DNA of 12,981 nt from Planctomycetaceae bacterium (GTDB lineage Bacteria; Planctomycetota; Planctomycetia; Pirellulales; Thermoguttaceae): assembly GCA_009783865.1 (NCBI GenBank), contig WRCR01000058.1, forward strand, positions 1 to 12,981. The letters run 5' to 3'. Position 1 is the stretch's first letter; each line of letters opens with the position of its first letter. Of the stretch, positions 1-7,602 are shown piece after piece. The notes under the pieces are model-generated. The model made no database searches. It was not told the origin of the DNA and saw only the letters and a list, made by a program, of their open reading frames with translations. Position numbers and translations under genes: made by a program.

Positions 1-1704
1 GGAAAGAAGCCGCTGCGTCAATGTTTGACTGGTTTCCGAAGACATTTTCACCGTCTTTCCCGTTCCGGCAGTACCGGAAAAACGTTCATTGCAGAGTTTG
101 ACCATCGCTTCGTATTCTTCGCCGATTGTCTTCGGTAAAGCATCTGTGTTATAATTTTTTGCTTCAGGAAGGAACAGCGATAATTTTTCCGCTGCATTCT
201 GCCGAATGGATTTGAGATTGCATTGCAGTGCTTTCAGCAAGAACGGATAACTGTCCCGTATTTGCCACGCCGAGATGGATTCAAGCACCGCGTCTTGAAT
301 CCGTACTGAATCGGAAAGATATTTTTCGGCAATTTCTTTTGTTTGCGGAGTACAAGTGTCCGCTAAGGCACGGGCAACTTCGAGACGAACTTCCCATGCC
401 GTGTCATCGCTCTGTTTGAAAACATCGTCAAGCAAGCCGTATTTGCGGAGTATCTCAACCGCTTTCGCCCGATTTTTACCGATGGGGTCGCGCAACTTTT
501 CTCTGATTAACGGAATCGCAGTGCGGCAATTACTTTCGGCAAGTGCGTCCATTGCGGCGTTCCGCTGTGCCGCTGTGCCGTTCAAGTCGGAGCGGAGTAT
601 TTCCAGAATTGACGGCTCTTTCCATTGACCGAGGACTTCACTGATTTCTGCACGAATCAGCGGTTCAACTTCCTTTTTGGCGTATTCCAGAAACGCTTCG
701 GGCAAGCGTTCCTGTCTGTTAACGGCGATGTTGTTTCTTTCGATATGCCGCCGGAGTTGCCAGAGTCGCACACATTCAAGCCGGACTTTCGGATTCTTTG
801 CATTCAACGCTTCGGTGAAACAGGGATGTTCCCAAGGAGCGGACTTTTGAGCTAACGAGTTCAGCAATTCAATCCAAAGGTCGGCAGTTCCCGACGATAA
901 TTTGTTTTCGGTGATTCCCGTTTTCGGATTAACTTTTGAGACCTGTTTTTCCTTGACGGTTTCAATGAGCGGCGGAAAGTCGTCTGCGGGAACATCGTCG
1001 AGGTATGCCAGCGTTTCGGCAGCCGCACAGCGCATTTCGGCTGGCAATGAATTATTCTCAATCGCTTGTTTCAACAAGTTTACGAGTTGCACACTGTTGT
1101 TTTGTGCAGTGTTATCCGAATAACCGCGCGCCAGAAGTATTGCCGCATTAGACCGCAAGAGAAGATACTGTTTGTCCTGATAAGAATTTCTTGTCAGGAA
1201 TAGCGAAATATCCTGCTGTTCTTCCGGCGGAGTTGTGAGCAGCGTTTCGACTTCGGGATTGTACCACCGCCAAGTCGAAATCAAGCCGCCGGAGTACTCG
1301 AAGGAATGCCGGTTTTCTTTTTCCGCTTCTTTGCGGGAAAGATTCAGCCGGTTAAATACCGATTTACGATTAAGTGCCGCGGCGTTGCGCTGCCGGTCAT
1401 CTTCTTTGCCGCCGTTTAATGTTTCGGCGATGTACCGCTCTAATTCGTTGTTTCTCACCCATGAATTTTTCGAGAGTTTGCTTTCGATGTCGGCGAGTAT
1501 CTCGTTTTCTTCGGCATTCTCTTTTACTTCGCTTAGCGTTCTGCGGGGAGTTAATCCGGCAAACGGACTTTCTTCGTTTTGATGTTCGGAATTAGAATGA
1601 TGTGCGGTCTTGACGGCGTGATGCGGCTGACGCTCAAACAAGGAACAGCCGCAAAAACATACGGTGAATAACAAAATGTAAAAGTACTTCGATGGGTCAT
1701 CCAT
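1..1704 (-). CDS. HEAT-repeat lipoprotein, C-terminus cut by window edge
   Basis: The frame is open for 568 codons from ATG 1704 to the left edge, with no stop. An in-frame TAA lies four codons upstream, so ATG 1704 is the natural start; there is no clear Shine-Dalgarno. Residues 8-20 form a short hydrophobic stretch ending FCGC, so Cys20 is a plausible lipidation site (Phe at -3 is not ideal). A charged, probably disordered linker follows to about residue 130. Residues from about 310 on are a series of amphipathic helix pairs typical of HEAT repeats, for example segments around LIRAEISEVLGQW, KNRAKAVEILRKYG and VRLEVARALAD. HEAT arrays are protein-binding scaffolds; no catalytic motif is visible. 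It starts 67 bp after the stop of the other exported protein and is probably co-transcribed with it. The specific function is unknown. Confidence 0.8.
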   Translation of the reverse strand, partial: MDDPSKYFYILLFTVCFCGCSLFERQPHHAVKTAHHSNSEHQNEESPFAGLTPRRTLSEVKENAEENEILADIESKLSKNSWVRNNELERYIAETLNGGKEDDRQRNAAALNRKSVFNRLNLSRKEAEKENRHSFEYSGGLISTWRWYNPEVETLLTTPPEEQQDISLFLTRNSYQDKQYLLLRSNAAILLARGYSDNTAQNNSVQLVNLLKQAIENNSLPAEMRCAAAETLAYLDDVPADDFPPLIETVKEKQVSKVNPKTGITENKLSSGTADLWIELLNSLAQKSAPWEHPCFTEALNAKNPKVRLECVRLWQLRRHIERNNIAVNRQERLPEAFLEYAKKEVEPLIRAEISEVLGQWKEPSILEILRSDLNGTAAQRNAAMDALAESNCRTAIPLIREKLRDPIGKNRAKAVEILRKYGLLDDVFKQSDDTAWEVRLEVARALADTCTPQTKEIAEKYLSDSVRIQDAVLESISAWQIRDSYPFLLKALQCNLKSIRQNAAEKLSLFLPEAKNYNTDALPKTIGEEYEAMVKLCNERFSGTAGTGKTVKMSSETSQTLTQRLLS

Positions 1705-1771
1705 AACCGTGAATTATTTGTTTTTGACCGCTGTCTTACGACTGCGGCTATCATTGCGGTATAATTTATTT

Positions 1772-3418
1772 TTAACCGCTTTTGAGAACTTTGTCGAGTA
1801 GTTCAGCACTGAAGGTTTCCAAAGCGAACTTAATATCGCCGAGGTTCACTTTCAGCGGTTTAATATCCATGTTTTTATCTGCTTCGGCATTTGGTCCGCC
1901 GGACGTTCTGCCGATTCCTTCTCCCATTACCATTCCTTCGCCGCCTCCTTCCATTTGCGGACCGGCAGCGGCTTTTTTCCTGTCATCGAGTTTTTTCTGC
2001 CTTTCGTCTTTTTCATCCAGGTAAGTGAACAGGTTCCGCATTGCTGCCTGAGTGCTGTTTATTTTTTTGACCATTGGACTGTCGGTCGGAATAGCCGACA
2101 TCATACCTTTGGCAGTTGATGCGGAGCCCTTTACTCCGCCTCGAATTCCGTACATAATATCTTCGAATTCTGATTTTACCCGTTGAAATACGTTGATTAC
2201 TTCCAATTTCTTTTCGACAGGCAGGGAGTCAAACGGCGGTCCGGTATCAACCGCTTGTCCGGCGGGACCGGTTCTCATACCGCCTTCTCCGCCTAGAGCC
2301 GAAACGCCGCCGGTTTCCGCCTTTGTTTTTGCTAACATATCGCTAATGATTTGTATTTCGCTGTCGCTCAGTTGCTTCGTAAAATCCAGCAGGGTGGTTA
2401 TGATGTCGTCGTATGGGACCGGCGTTGCAGTTTCTCCTAACGCTTTATAATTTAATTCTCCTAAAGCGCGGGCTGCTCTTGTCCGCATTTCGACGGCTTC
2501 CCCGTTGTTTTCAAGGATATCGTAAAACGTCTTTATTCCTTTTACAATGTTGCCGGGAGCGGCATTTCCGCTGCCGAGCAAAGCGAGTCCGTCAATCGCA
2601 CGGGTTCGGAAACAATCGATGAGATACTGGGCATTCTTGTCTTCGTTACCCGCTGCCGGTTTGCCGTCGGTTATAATCTTGACAAGCAGATTGGGAACTG
2701 CCGCGGTATTGAGATTCGCATCGGCAATTCCCATAGCGCAGTGCCGCACAATGCCCAGCAAGGCACCGAGTTGAATATATTGCGGATTATTTCCTTTGTT
2801 GTACTGTTCAATCAGGTACGGTAGTGCCGGTGCATAAGCGGTTGGTGCCGAATTATTATCTTTTGCTTTTGCTTGTGACAGAAGACCGATTGCCAAGACG
2901 GCGTTATATCTTGCGGTCGGAGTTGCCGCTGCGTCTGCCGCCATTTTTTGAAGTATCTCGAAGGACTTCTTAAGCAGATACTCGCGGGTACTGCCGGTTA
3001 GCGGGTCAAGGTCTTTTTTTATGAAATCGTCAAGATAGGTCTGTACCAATCCTTGCGTATCCGGGTTTGTCCAGCGTGCAAAATAGTACGTATCGAAGAA
3101 AGCATCCCGTTTTGCATTGTCCGCTAACATTTTGGCGGTTTCTGTCCGAAATTTTGCGGGTTCTTTGTTTCCGCCGTATGTTTTTTCCAAGTCGGCATCG
3201 ATGTTCCACGCCTTATATTTTGCAAGCGTCTTGTCATCGGAAAGCGGCTTTGCGGCATCGGGATTCGGCGCAGCAACATTAACCTTTGCATCCGCCGGTT
3301 TTGCTGCGGGAGTTGTTTTACCGCCGCTCGCCGGCGGTTTGCTCTGCGCATTCAAAGACGGAACGGACAGATAAACACATAAAACAATAACACAAAAGTA
3401 CGGATAAAATCGGTGCAT
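1772..3418 (-). CDS. Secreted helical-repeat (HEAT-like) protein of unknown function
   Basis: I chose ATG 3418 (548 aa) although the frame stays open to 3598. It gives a clean signal peptide (MHRFYPYFCVIVLCVYLSVP, then SLNA; cleavage likely after residue 24), and a strong promoter at 3467-3496 lies just upstream, so longer starts would fall within or before the promoter. The mature protein begins with an Ala/Pro/Lys-rich linker (about 25-60). A helical region (about 75-390) follows, with repeat-like segments such as ARYNAVLAIGLLSQ and EMRTRAARALGELN that resemble HEAT units. Then come a Gly-rich stretch, a helical segment with a charged Asp/Glu/Arg/Lys run, and a Gly/Met-rich low-complexity segment (GGGEGMVMGEGIG) before a final helix. 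No enzyme motif is seen. It is probably periplasmic and shares a transcript with the downstream lipoprotein. The family was not recognised. Confidence 0.8.
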   Translation of the reverse strand: MHRFYPYFCVIVLCVYLSVPSLNAQSKPPASGGKTTPAAKPADAKVNVAAPNPDAAKPLSDDKTLAKYKAWNIDADLEKTYGGNKEPAKFRTETAKMLADNAKRDAFFDTYYFARWTNPDTQGLVQTYLDDFIKKDLDPLTGSTREYLLKKSFEILQKMAADAAATPTARYNAVLAIGLLSQAKAKDNNSAPTAYAPALPYLIEQYNKGNNPQYIQLGALLGIVRHCAMGIADANLNTAAVPNLLVKIITDGKPAAGNEDKNAQYLIDCFRTRAIDGLALLGSGNAAPGNIVKGIKTFYDILENNGEAVEMRTRAARALGELNYKALGETATPVPYDDIITTLLDFTKQLSDSEIQIISDMLAKTKAETGGVSALGGEGGMRTGPAGQAVDTGPPFDSLPVEKKLEVINVFQRVKSEFEDIMYGIRGGVKGSASTAKGMMSAIPTDSPMVKKINSTQAAMRNLFTYLDEKDERQKKLDDRKKAAAGPQMEGGGEGMVMGEGIGRTSGGPNAEADKNMDIKPLKVNLGDIKFALETFSAELLDKVLKSG

Positions 3419-3466
3419 GGCAGAAACATTTAGTAACGGACAAACAAGTGAAAAAACTGCGCTGTC

Positions 3467-3496
3467 ATGATACACTATTTGTCCCATGTTTGTCAA
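3467..3496 (-). promoter_or_regulatory. Sigma70-type promoter for the secreted HEAT-like gene
   Basis: Read on the minus strand, a perfect -35 TTGACA (3496-3491) is followed by an 18-bp spacer and the -10 TATCAT (3472-3467). The predicted RNA start near 3460 leaves a leader of about 42 nt before ATG 3418. This supports the choice of that start codon. Confidence 0.6.
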
Positions 3497-3552
3497 GGGG
3501 GATAAATCCCTCCGAAAAAAATAAAAAATTCCGCTGATGCCGGTACCCTGTA

Positions 3553-3580
3553 TTGTTTTTTCCCGTAATTGCGATACAAT
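3553..3580 (+). promoter_or_regulatory. Sigma70-type promoter for the Hpt gene
   Basis: The -35 TTGTTT (3553-3558) is followed by a 16-bp spacer and the -10 TACAAT (3575-3580). The predicted RNA start near 3587 gives a leader of about 46 nt before ATG 3633. It diverges from the minus-strand promoter at 3467-3496, with the two -35 boxes about 57 bp apart. Confidence 0.5.
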
Positions 3581-3632
3581 GGAGCCATTAATTAACATTT
3601 TGCCTTTTCACACCCGCCGATATTTTTGTATT

Positions 3633-3989
3633 ATGAGTACTGAACTGCCGCTTGATGTTGCTGTTATTTTGGAACAGAGCAGTGGACAAATTGCTGTCGC
3701 CGAAATGATTCTTGACGAATTTACCGCACAAATTCCGGACGATGTTGCCAACATCGAAGCGAATCTTTCCAATGGTGATTTTCTCGCTGCGAGTAAATCG
3801 GCGCACCGGCTCAAAGGTTCTGCGGGAACACTCGGCGGGAAAAAACTGTATACACTTTGTACGGACGTTGAACTTGCCGGTAAAGAAGGCAGAGGAGACG
3901 ACATGAAAAAACTGTTTGAAGACCTTAAAGTCGAGGCAGAACTTTGTAAAGAAGCGATTCCTGCTGTCAAAGCCGCTATCGGCTGTTGA
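3633..3989 (+). CDS. Stand-alone histidine phosphotransfer (Hpt) protein
   Basis: This 118-residue protein is almost exactly one Hpt domain. The phospho-acceptor motif AHRLKGSAGTLGG (residues 57-69) contains the expected histidine, His58, followed by the conserved Lys-Gly-Ser pattern. The flanking segments are predicted helices, matching the four-helix bundle of the family. Hpt proteins carry phosphate between receiver domains in multistep phosphorelays in the cytoplasm. No histidine kinase or receiver gene is in the window, so partners are unknown. An upstream in-frame start at 3537 would precede or overlap the promoter at 3553-3580 and adds a tail unlike the family, so ATG 3633 is preferred. 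The TPR gene starts 51 bp downstream on the same strand, suggesting shared transcription. Confidence 0.9.
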   Translation: MSTELPLDVAVILEQSSGQIAVAEMILDEFTAQIPDDVANIEANLSNGDFLAASKSAHRLKGSAGTLGGKKLYTLCTDVELAGKEGRGDDMKKLFEDLKVEAELCKEAIPAVKAAIGC

Positions 3990-4040
3990 CCGCATTAAAA
4001 TATCAGTAATACTTTTCAAACCATTTTGGAGTTTTCAATT

Positions 4041-5345
4041 ATGTCATGTCACTGCGGATGCGGTAATGAACTTAACAACGTGCGGAACAAAATAGCCGAA
4101 TTGGAAAAAGACGGCAAGTCCGCCGAACTGGCGGCCCTCTATGCCGGTGCTGCGGTTTTGCAATTTGAGTCTGGCGGCGAACTAAACGATATAGTTGCCG
4201 AATTCAACAAGGCGGAAGTGATACTGATAGACCTGCTGGCGGAAAACGAAGATGTCGAAATACGCCGCGCACTCGGCAATGTGTATTTACAGCGCGCTGT
4301 TGCTTACAACGACTACGACGATTACGAAGCCGCACTCGAATCCTACGGGGATGCCGTGAAAACGTTAAAGCCGCTCGACGATGCCGGAGACGGCGAGGCA
4401 AAATATGATATTGCCGGCATTAAATTGAACCGCGGTACGATTAAACATGAAATCGGCGGCTTTGAAGAAGCAAAAACCGATTTTGACGAAGCGTTCACAG
4501 CGTTTCGGGCTGTTGAAAAAATCAGCGAGTTGGATACCCGCTACTTTATGGCAAAGGTTTCCGTTGCGCAAGGACATCTGTTTCGGGACATGGTCGAGCC
4601 GATTGACAAAGTTGTTGATGCTTACAACCGCGCAATGCGGCTTTTCGTAGAGTTAATCGAAGGCGGAGACCTCACACTCGAACGGGAACTGGCAAACGCC
4701 TTGATAGGCAGATGTAACGCCTATTACGAAGAATATAAAGAAGGAGAATTTGAATCCGAAGAGAAACACAGTGCTAAAATCGAAGATGTATTGCTCGACA
4801 TCCGCCGCGCCATCGGTATTCTCCAAAGAATTGTTGACGAAGGAGACGAAAGCGACAGCGCAAAGGCAGATTTATTTTATCCTGTCTCGACAGAGGGTTC
4901 AATACTTTTCGACTTAGAACGGTTCGAAGAAGCAAAGAGCGTGTACGACGGCATCATTAAAAACTTCTCGGAATTTGCCGAAGAGGAAGATCCCGTTCTT
5001 TTGAATCACTATGCGTCGGCACACGAGTCCCGCGGTGCCTGTTTCATGCATTTAGATGACCAGAAAAGTGCGCTGGGCGACTTTGATGAATCCATCAAAC
5101 TTGCCGGGAAAATTCAGAGTCCTTCTTTCGATTTGGAAGACGATGAACGCTTTCTGTTCCTGCCGTCTTTGGCGACTTATTATGCTAACCGCGCTAATTG
5201 TTATGCCGCACTCGGACAACTGGACAAAGCACGGGAAGACGGCAATTATGGTCTCGAACTGGTAAAATCGCTGAAAGAAAATATCGGCGAAGAAGCCGAC
5301 ATATTTATCGAGATTTTTGAACAAATGCTGGAACAGTGGAAGTAA
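4041..5345 (+). CDS. TPR-repeat protein with CHCGC N-terminus
   Basis: ATG 4041 is preferred over the TTG at 4026 because GGAG (4028-4031) sits 9 nt upstream of it. The product has 434 residues, is strongly acidic, and has no signal peptide or membrane segment, so it is probably cytoplasmic. Helix-turn-helix units typical of tetratricopeptide repeats are visible at about residues 79-112 (ALGNVYLQRAVAYNDYDDYE), about 126-158 (LNRGTIKHEIGGFEEAKTDF), in a unit containing RGACFMHLDDQKSALGDFDE, and near the C-terminus (YANRANCYAALGQLDKARED). TPR arrays bind partner proteins. The start MSCHCGCGNE places three cysteines and a histidine within eight residues, which could bind a metal or form disulfides; I know of no named family with this start. 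It lies between the Hpt gene and the toxin-antitoxin pair (19 bp to the antitoxin ATG). Confidence 0.8.
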   Translation: MSCHCGCGNELNNVRNKIAELEKDGKSAELAALYAGAAVLQFESGGELNDIVAEFNKAEVILIDLLAENEDVEIRRALGNVYLQRAVAYNDYDDYEAALESYGDAVKTLKPLDDAGDGEAKYDIAGIKLNRGTIKHEIGGFEEAKTDFDEAFTAFRAVEKISELDTRYFMAKVSVAQGHLFRDMVEPIDKVVDAYNRAMRLFVELIEGGDLTLERELANALIGRCNAYYEEYKEGEFESEEKHSAKIEDVLLDIRRAIGILQRIVDEGDESDSAKADLFYPVSTEGSILFDLERFEEAKSVYDGIIKNFSEFAEEEDPVLLNHYASAHESRGACFMHLDDQKSALGDFDESIKLAGKIQSPSFDLEDDERFLFLPSLATYYANRANCYAALGQLDKAREDGNYGLELVKSLKENIGEEADIFIEIFEQMLEQWK

Positions 5346-5364
5346 AGAAGCGGGAAAAACGTTA

Positions 5365-5595
5365 ATGAATACAGTCGAAAATTACAATTTATTTCAAACG
5401 TTTTCTTTTTTGCCTGAAACAGCAAAAACGGAGATAGCGGATTTGATTATTTTGCGGAGCGCGCAGGCAGCGGAAATGAAACAAGACAAACTTCTTGAAT
5501 TATTGCTCAATGCTCCTGTTGCTACAGAAGAGGAAATTCAATTACAGGATAATGTTCGCGGACACTTGCGGCAGTGGAAGATAAACGGGTTTTGA
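5365..5595 (+). CDS. Putative VapB-like antitoxin
   Basis: This 76-residue product begins MNTVENYNLFQTFSFLPETA. The frame is also open from a TTG at 5317, but ATG 5365 avoids overlap with the TPR gene and gives a typical antitoxin length. The segment FLPETAKTEIADLIILRSAQ resembles the short helical N-terminal motif of DUF2281-like antitoxins; this is a weak resemblance judged by eye. The middle is acidic and helical, and the C-terminus (LRQWKINGF) may be the part that wraps the toxin. Its identity rests mainly on position: its last 22 nt overlap the start of a PIN-domain gene, the usual layout of type II toxin-antitoxin pairs. Such antitoxins bind and inhibit the toxin and usually repress their own promoter. 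No convincing promoter was seen in the 19-bp gap upstream. Confidence 0.65.
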   Translation: MNTVENYNLFQTFSFLPETAKTEIADLIILRSAQAAEMKQDKLLELLLNAPVATEEEIQLQDNVRGHLRQWKINGF

Positions 5596-5969
5596 TTGAT
5601 TCCAGTGTGTTTATTGAATTTTTTCGTTCGACTAACAAAGAAAGTACGTTGTTGGTAAAAATGAAACGGGAAGGTTGGATTTTCTGCACATCAAGCATCG
5701 TGCAGTACGAGGTCTTATGCGGAACGGAATACGAGCATTTGGATTTTTGGAAAAACATTTTTGACTGTATAGAGGTCTTTCCATTTGGCAGGACATCAGT
5801 TGATAAAGCGAGGGATATTTACCGCAGTTTGAAAAAGAATAACAAACTGATTGAAGTACGTGATATTTTAATTGCTGCTGCGGCAGCAGAACATAAATTG
5901 CCGCTAGTTACGTTAAATACTGAACATTTCAAAAGGATTGCAGATTTAGTCGTTTGGGGAAATAAATAA
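5574..5969 (+). CDS. vapC: PIN-domain ribonuclease toxin, VapC type
   Basis: This 131-residue protein starts with GTG at 5574, inside the antitoxin gene. It is one PIN domain: the N-terminal strand with the first acidic residue (RVLIDSSVFIEFF, Asp9), a second acidic residue in SIVQYEVLCG (Glu47), a third in EVRDILIAAAAA (Asp97), and the C-terminal strand LVTLNTEHFKRI, where Asn115 or Glu117 stands at the usual fourth site. VapC toxins are Mg-dependent endoribonucleases that cleave tRNA or rRNA and stop growth unless bound by antitoxin. Length is normal for the family and all core acidic positions are present, so it is likely active. The 22-nt overlap with the upstream gene implies translational coupling. 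The RNA target cannot be told from sequence. Confidence 0.9.
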   Translation: MEDKRVLIDSSVFIEFFRSTNKESTLLVKMKREGWIFCTSSIVQYEVLCGTEYEHLDFWKNIFDCIEVFPFGRTSVDKARDIYRSLKKNNKLIEVRDILIAAAAAEHKLPLVTLNTEHFKRIADLVVWGNK

Positions 5970-5993
5970 ACCACACCAAATTTGCCGGACGGA

Positions 5994-6016
5994 ACCGGCG
6001 GGCGTAAGCCCGCCGC
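5994..6016. repeat. GC-rich palindrome, copy 1 of a 23-nt repeat
   Basis: A perfect 8-bp inverted repeat, CGGCGGGC / GCCCGCCG, with loop GTAA lies at 5996-6015. The 23-nt unit differs by one base (the last loop base) from 11901-11923. It sits between the converging ends of the PIN toxin gene and the first porin gene. Neither strand has a T-run after the stem, so it looks more like a REP-type dispersed palindrome than an ordinary terminator, although it could still stop or stabilise transcripts. Confidence 0.7.
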
Positions 6017-6020
6017 TCTT

Positions 6021-6048
6021 ACTATTCACTCTTAACTATTCACTTTAA
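6021..6048. repeat. Two tandem 14-bp units
   Basis: ACTATTCACTCTTA is followed directly by ACTATTCACTTTAA (12 of 14 identical). The second unit includes the stop codon of the minus-strand porin gene (TTA at 6045-6047 on the plus strand). The pair follows the palindrome at 5994-6016 after 4 bp, so both may belong to one inserted repeat element. Confidence 0.5.
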
Positions 6049-7448
6049 AACGTGAACCTTGTCACGAATTCGACACGTGTTGCTTCGCCTGGACGCAAAG
6101 TCCGTACCGTATCCGTTGCGGCATTATACTGCTGCCAATGCGTCCGCCAGAAACTCAATTCTACGCCGGTCATCAACATTGCCGTCCAGTTATACATGAC
6201 GTTGACGAAAAAACAATGGTTGTAATTGCGGGCAAGCCCGTTAGGAGTCGAACCTCCGAGTACGTCTTTGTTAACCGGGTCATCAATCGAAAAACAGACG
6301 TTGTTTTGCAGTTTATCCGTCCAGAAGTATTGGAGTCCAATCCAGCCGCCCTGACCTGTGATAACACGCTGTAGATAGATGTCAACGCCCTGCATGATAC
6401 CGCCTTCGACACCGCTCAAGTTGTCACCGAAAAAGTACTCCGCTTGAAGCCGCAATCGCTTTGAGAACGGAACATCTAAATCGCCGTTAATTGACCAGGT
6501 CTTGTGATATTTGCGTCCTACACCGCCCGGGGAGCCAAGTCCGTAATCAAACCGCTGTTCACCAAAATGTGCGGACACGCCGATGGTTATCGGGTCTAAC
6601 TTATTGCTGCTGCAAAAAACATCGCAGGAATTAGGATTAAATTCGTATCTGTTATTTCCAAAGGCGTAAGCGATTCGTCCTTGCAAAACGGGATAATTTC
6701 CCATTGAAGCGGTACACCAATTCACACCGGCTGCGTCCCGTATTATATTGTCGGTAAGTGCGAACTGGAACAGTAAATCGTCGGCATTGCTTAAATAGAA
6801 GCGTCTGTCAACCTTGAGCATAGCGCGGCGGTAACCGTTGTTTCCGACGGCGGCACCGGCTGTGTAATTCAAGGTCTTCGGAAAGAGCGGCGATATTACT
6901 TCCCAATCCTGACCGGCGAGAAACTTCGTGTATTTATCTCCGACCGAAACGTATGCTTTCCGCATCATAAAGCCGGGTCTGTTGCGGACTGTCCACGCGC
7001 CTTGAAAGTCGAATTCATAAGCGGCATTGATTTTCGAACCGCTCCAAGTTGGGATACCGGGTCCGTCAAGAAAAACGCCGAAGCGGCTGGACTTCGCATC
7101 GACTTGAAAATCGCTTGCGTCTTCCAAATCCGGCGAATTGATGAAAGCGCAGTAGTCGCCGTTGAGGGCTTTTTGCGAATCGTAGGATGCACTTAAATTA
7201 ACATAACCGTAGGGGGTAATCGTAAATTGTCCTTTTTTCCACGCAAGTTTTTTCTCTTCCTGCGGGGCAGGAATGACTTGCCGGCTTTGTTCCTGTGCGA
7301 ATACGTCTTGCCGATACTGTTGCAGAAACTTGTCAAATTCGGCTTTCGTCATGTACTGCTCTTGTGCAATAGCGAAACCGCAAAGAAATAGAATCCCCGC
7401 AATAGCCGCAATAGTCATTGCGGGGGCGTTGTTAAACATCCTGTTCAT
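6045..7448 (-). CDS. Outer-membrane beta-barrel porin (DcaP/OprP-like)
   Basis: The product has 467 residues. Start ATG 7448 has AGGA 6 nt upstream. A signal peptide spans residues 1-28 (hydrophobic core IAAIAGILFLCGF, cleavage after AIA). A short helical, possibly coiled-coil segment (about 30-60, KAEFDKFLQQYRQDVF) precedes the barrel, as in trimeric porins with periplasmic N-terminal helices. From residue 72 (FTITPYGYVNLSASYDS) to the end there are alternating amphipathic beta-strands rich in Tyr, Phe, Trp and Gly, and the chain ends in TRFTF, the terminal aromatic typical of barrels inserted by the BAM machinery. The strands SSRFGVFLDG and TKFLAGQDWEVISPLF resemble DcaP-type porins. Substrate is unknown. 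It is transcribed separately from the upstream porin because a terminator lies at 7603-7662. Confidence 0.8.
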   Translation of the reverse strand: MNRMFNNAPAMTIAAIAGILFLCGFAIAQEQYMTKAEFDKFLQQYRQDVFAQEQSRQVIPAPQEEKKLAWKKGQFTITPYGYVNLSASYDSQKALNGDYCAFINSPDLEDASDFQVDAKSSRFGVFLDGPGIPTWSGSKINAAYEFDFQGAWTVRNRPGFMMRKAYVSVGDKYTKFLAGQDWEVISPLFPKTLNYTAGAAVGNNGYRRAMLKVDRRFYLSNADDLLFQFALTDNIIRDAAGVNWCTASMGNYPVLQGRIAYAFGNNRYEFNPNSCDVFCSSNKLDPITIGVSAHFGEQRFDYGLGSPGGVGRKYHKTWSINGDLDVPFSKRLRLQAEYFFGDNLSGVEGGIMQGVDIYLQRVITGQGGWIGLQYFWTDKLQNNVCFSIDDPVNKDVLGGSTPNGLARNYNHCFFVNVMYNWTAMLMTGVELSFWRTHWQQYNAATDTVRTLRPGEATRVEFVTRFTF

Positions 7449-7469
7449 TTGACATCCTGTTTGTGTATT

Positions 7470-7486
7470 GCATTCCTATGGAATGC
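7470..7486 (-). promoter_or_regulatory. Small hairpin in the leader of the first porin gene
   Basis: A perfect 7-bp stem, GCATTCC / GGAATGC, with a 3-nt loop begins 21 nt upstream of ATG 7448, just before the ribosome binding site. It could be an mRNA stem affecting stability or translation, or a dimer-binding operator. Evidence is the symmetry only. Confidence 0.35.
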
Positions 7487-7490
7487 GTTT

Positions 7491-7509
7491 CCTCATATAT
7501 GCCTCATAT
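7491..7509. promoter_or_regulatory. Direct repeat resembling a PhoB/OmpR-family box
   Basis: CCTCATAT occurs twice with an 11-bp start-to-start distance (7491-7498 and 7502-7509), one DNA turn apart, 43-61 bp upstream of the porin start. Tandem 7-bp half-sites spaced by 11 bp are the known layout of PhoB boxes and related OmpR-family sites. The bases only partly match the E. coli Pho box, so the regulator is a guess. Confidence 0.35.
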
Positions 7510-7602
7510 CCGTAGGTCGTGAATGTGATGAAGTACGCCAGCGGTTCGGAATACATTGTCGTTAGTTATTAAATTTGTTATAAAAAATAAAAGTAGTAAA
7601 AA

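Noticed and set aside
28..78. GTAGTGKT in the lipoprotein, matching the Walker A pattern
   Set aside because: It is not preceded by a hydrophobic strand and lies in a HEAT-like exported protein, where ATP binding is not expected. Treated as chance, though the C-terminus outside the window was not seen.
3419..3598. Longer N-terminus for the secreted HEAT-like protein
   Set aside because: The extra codons run through the TTGACA/TATCAT promoter and precede a clean signal peptide starting at ATG 3418.
3588..4019. Minus-strand open frames opposite the Hpt gene
   Set aside because: The plus strand carries an unmistakable Hpt motif with promoter; the antisense frames show no domain pattern.
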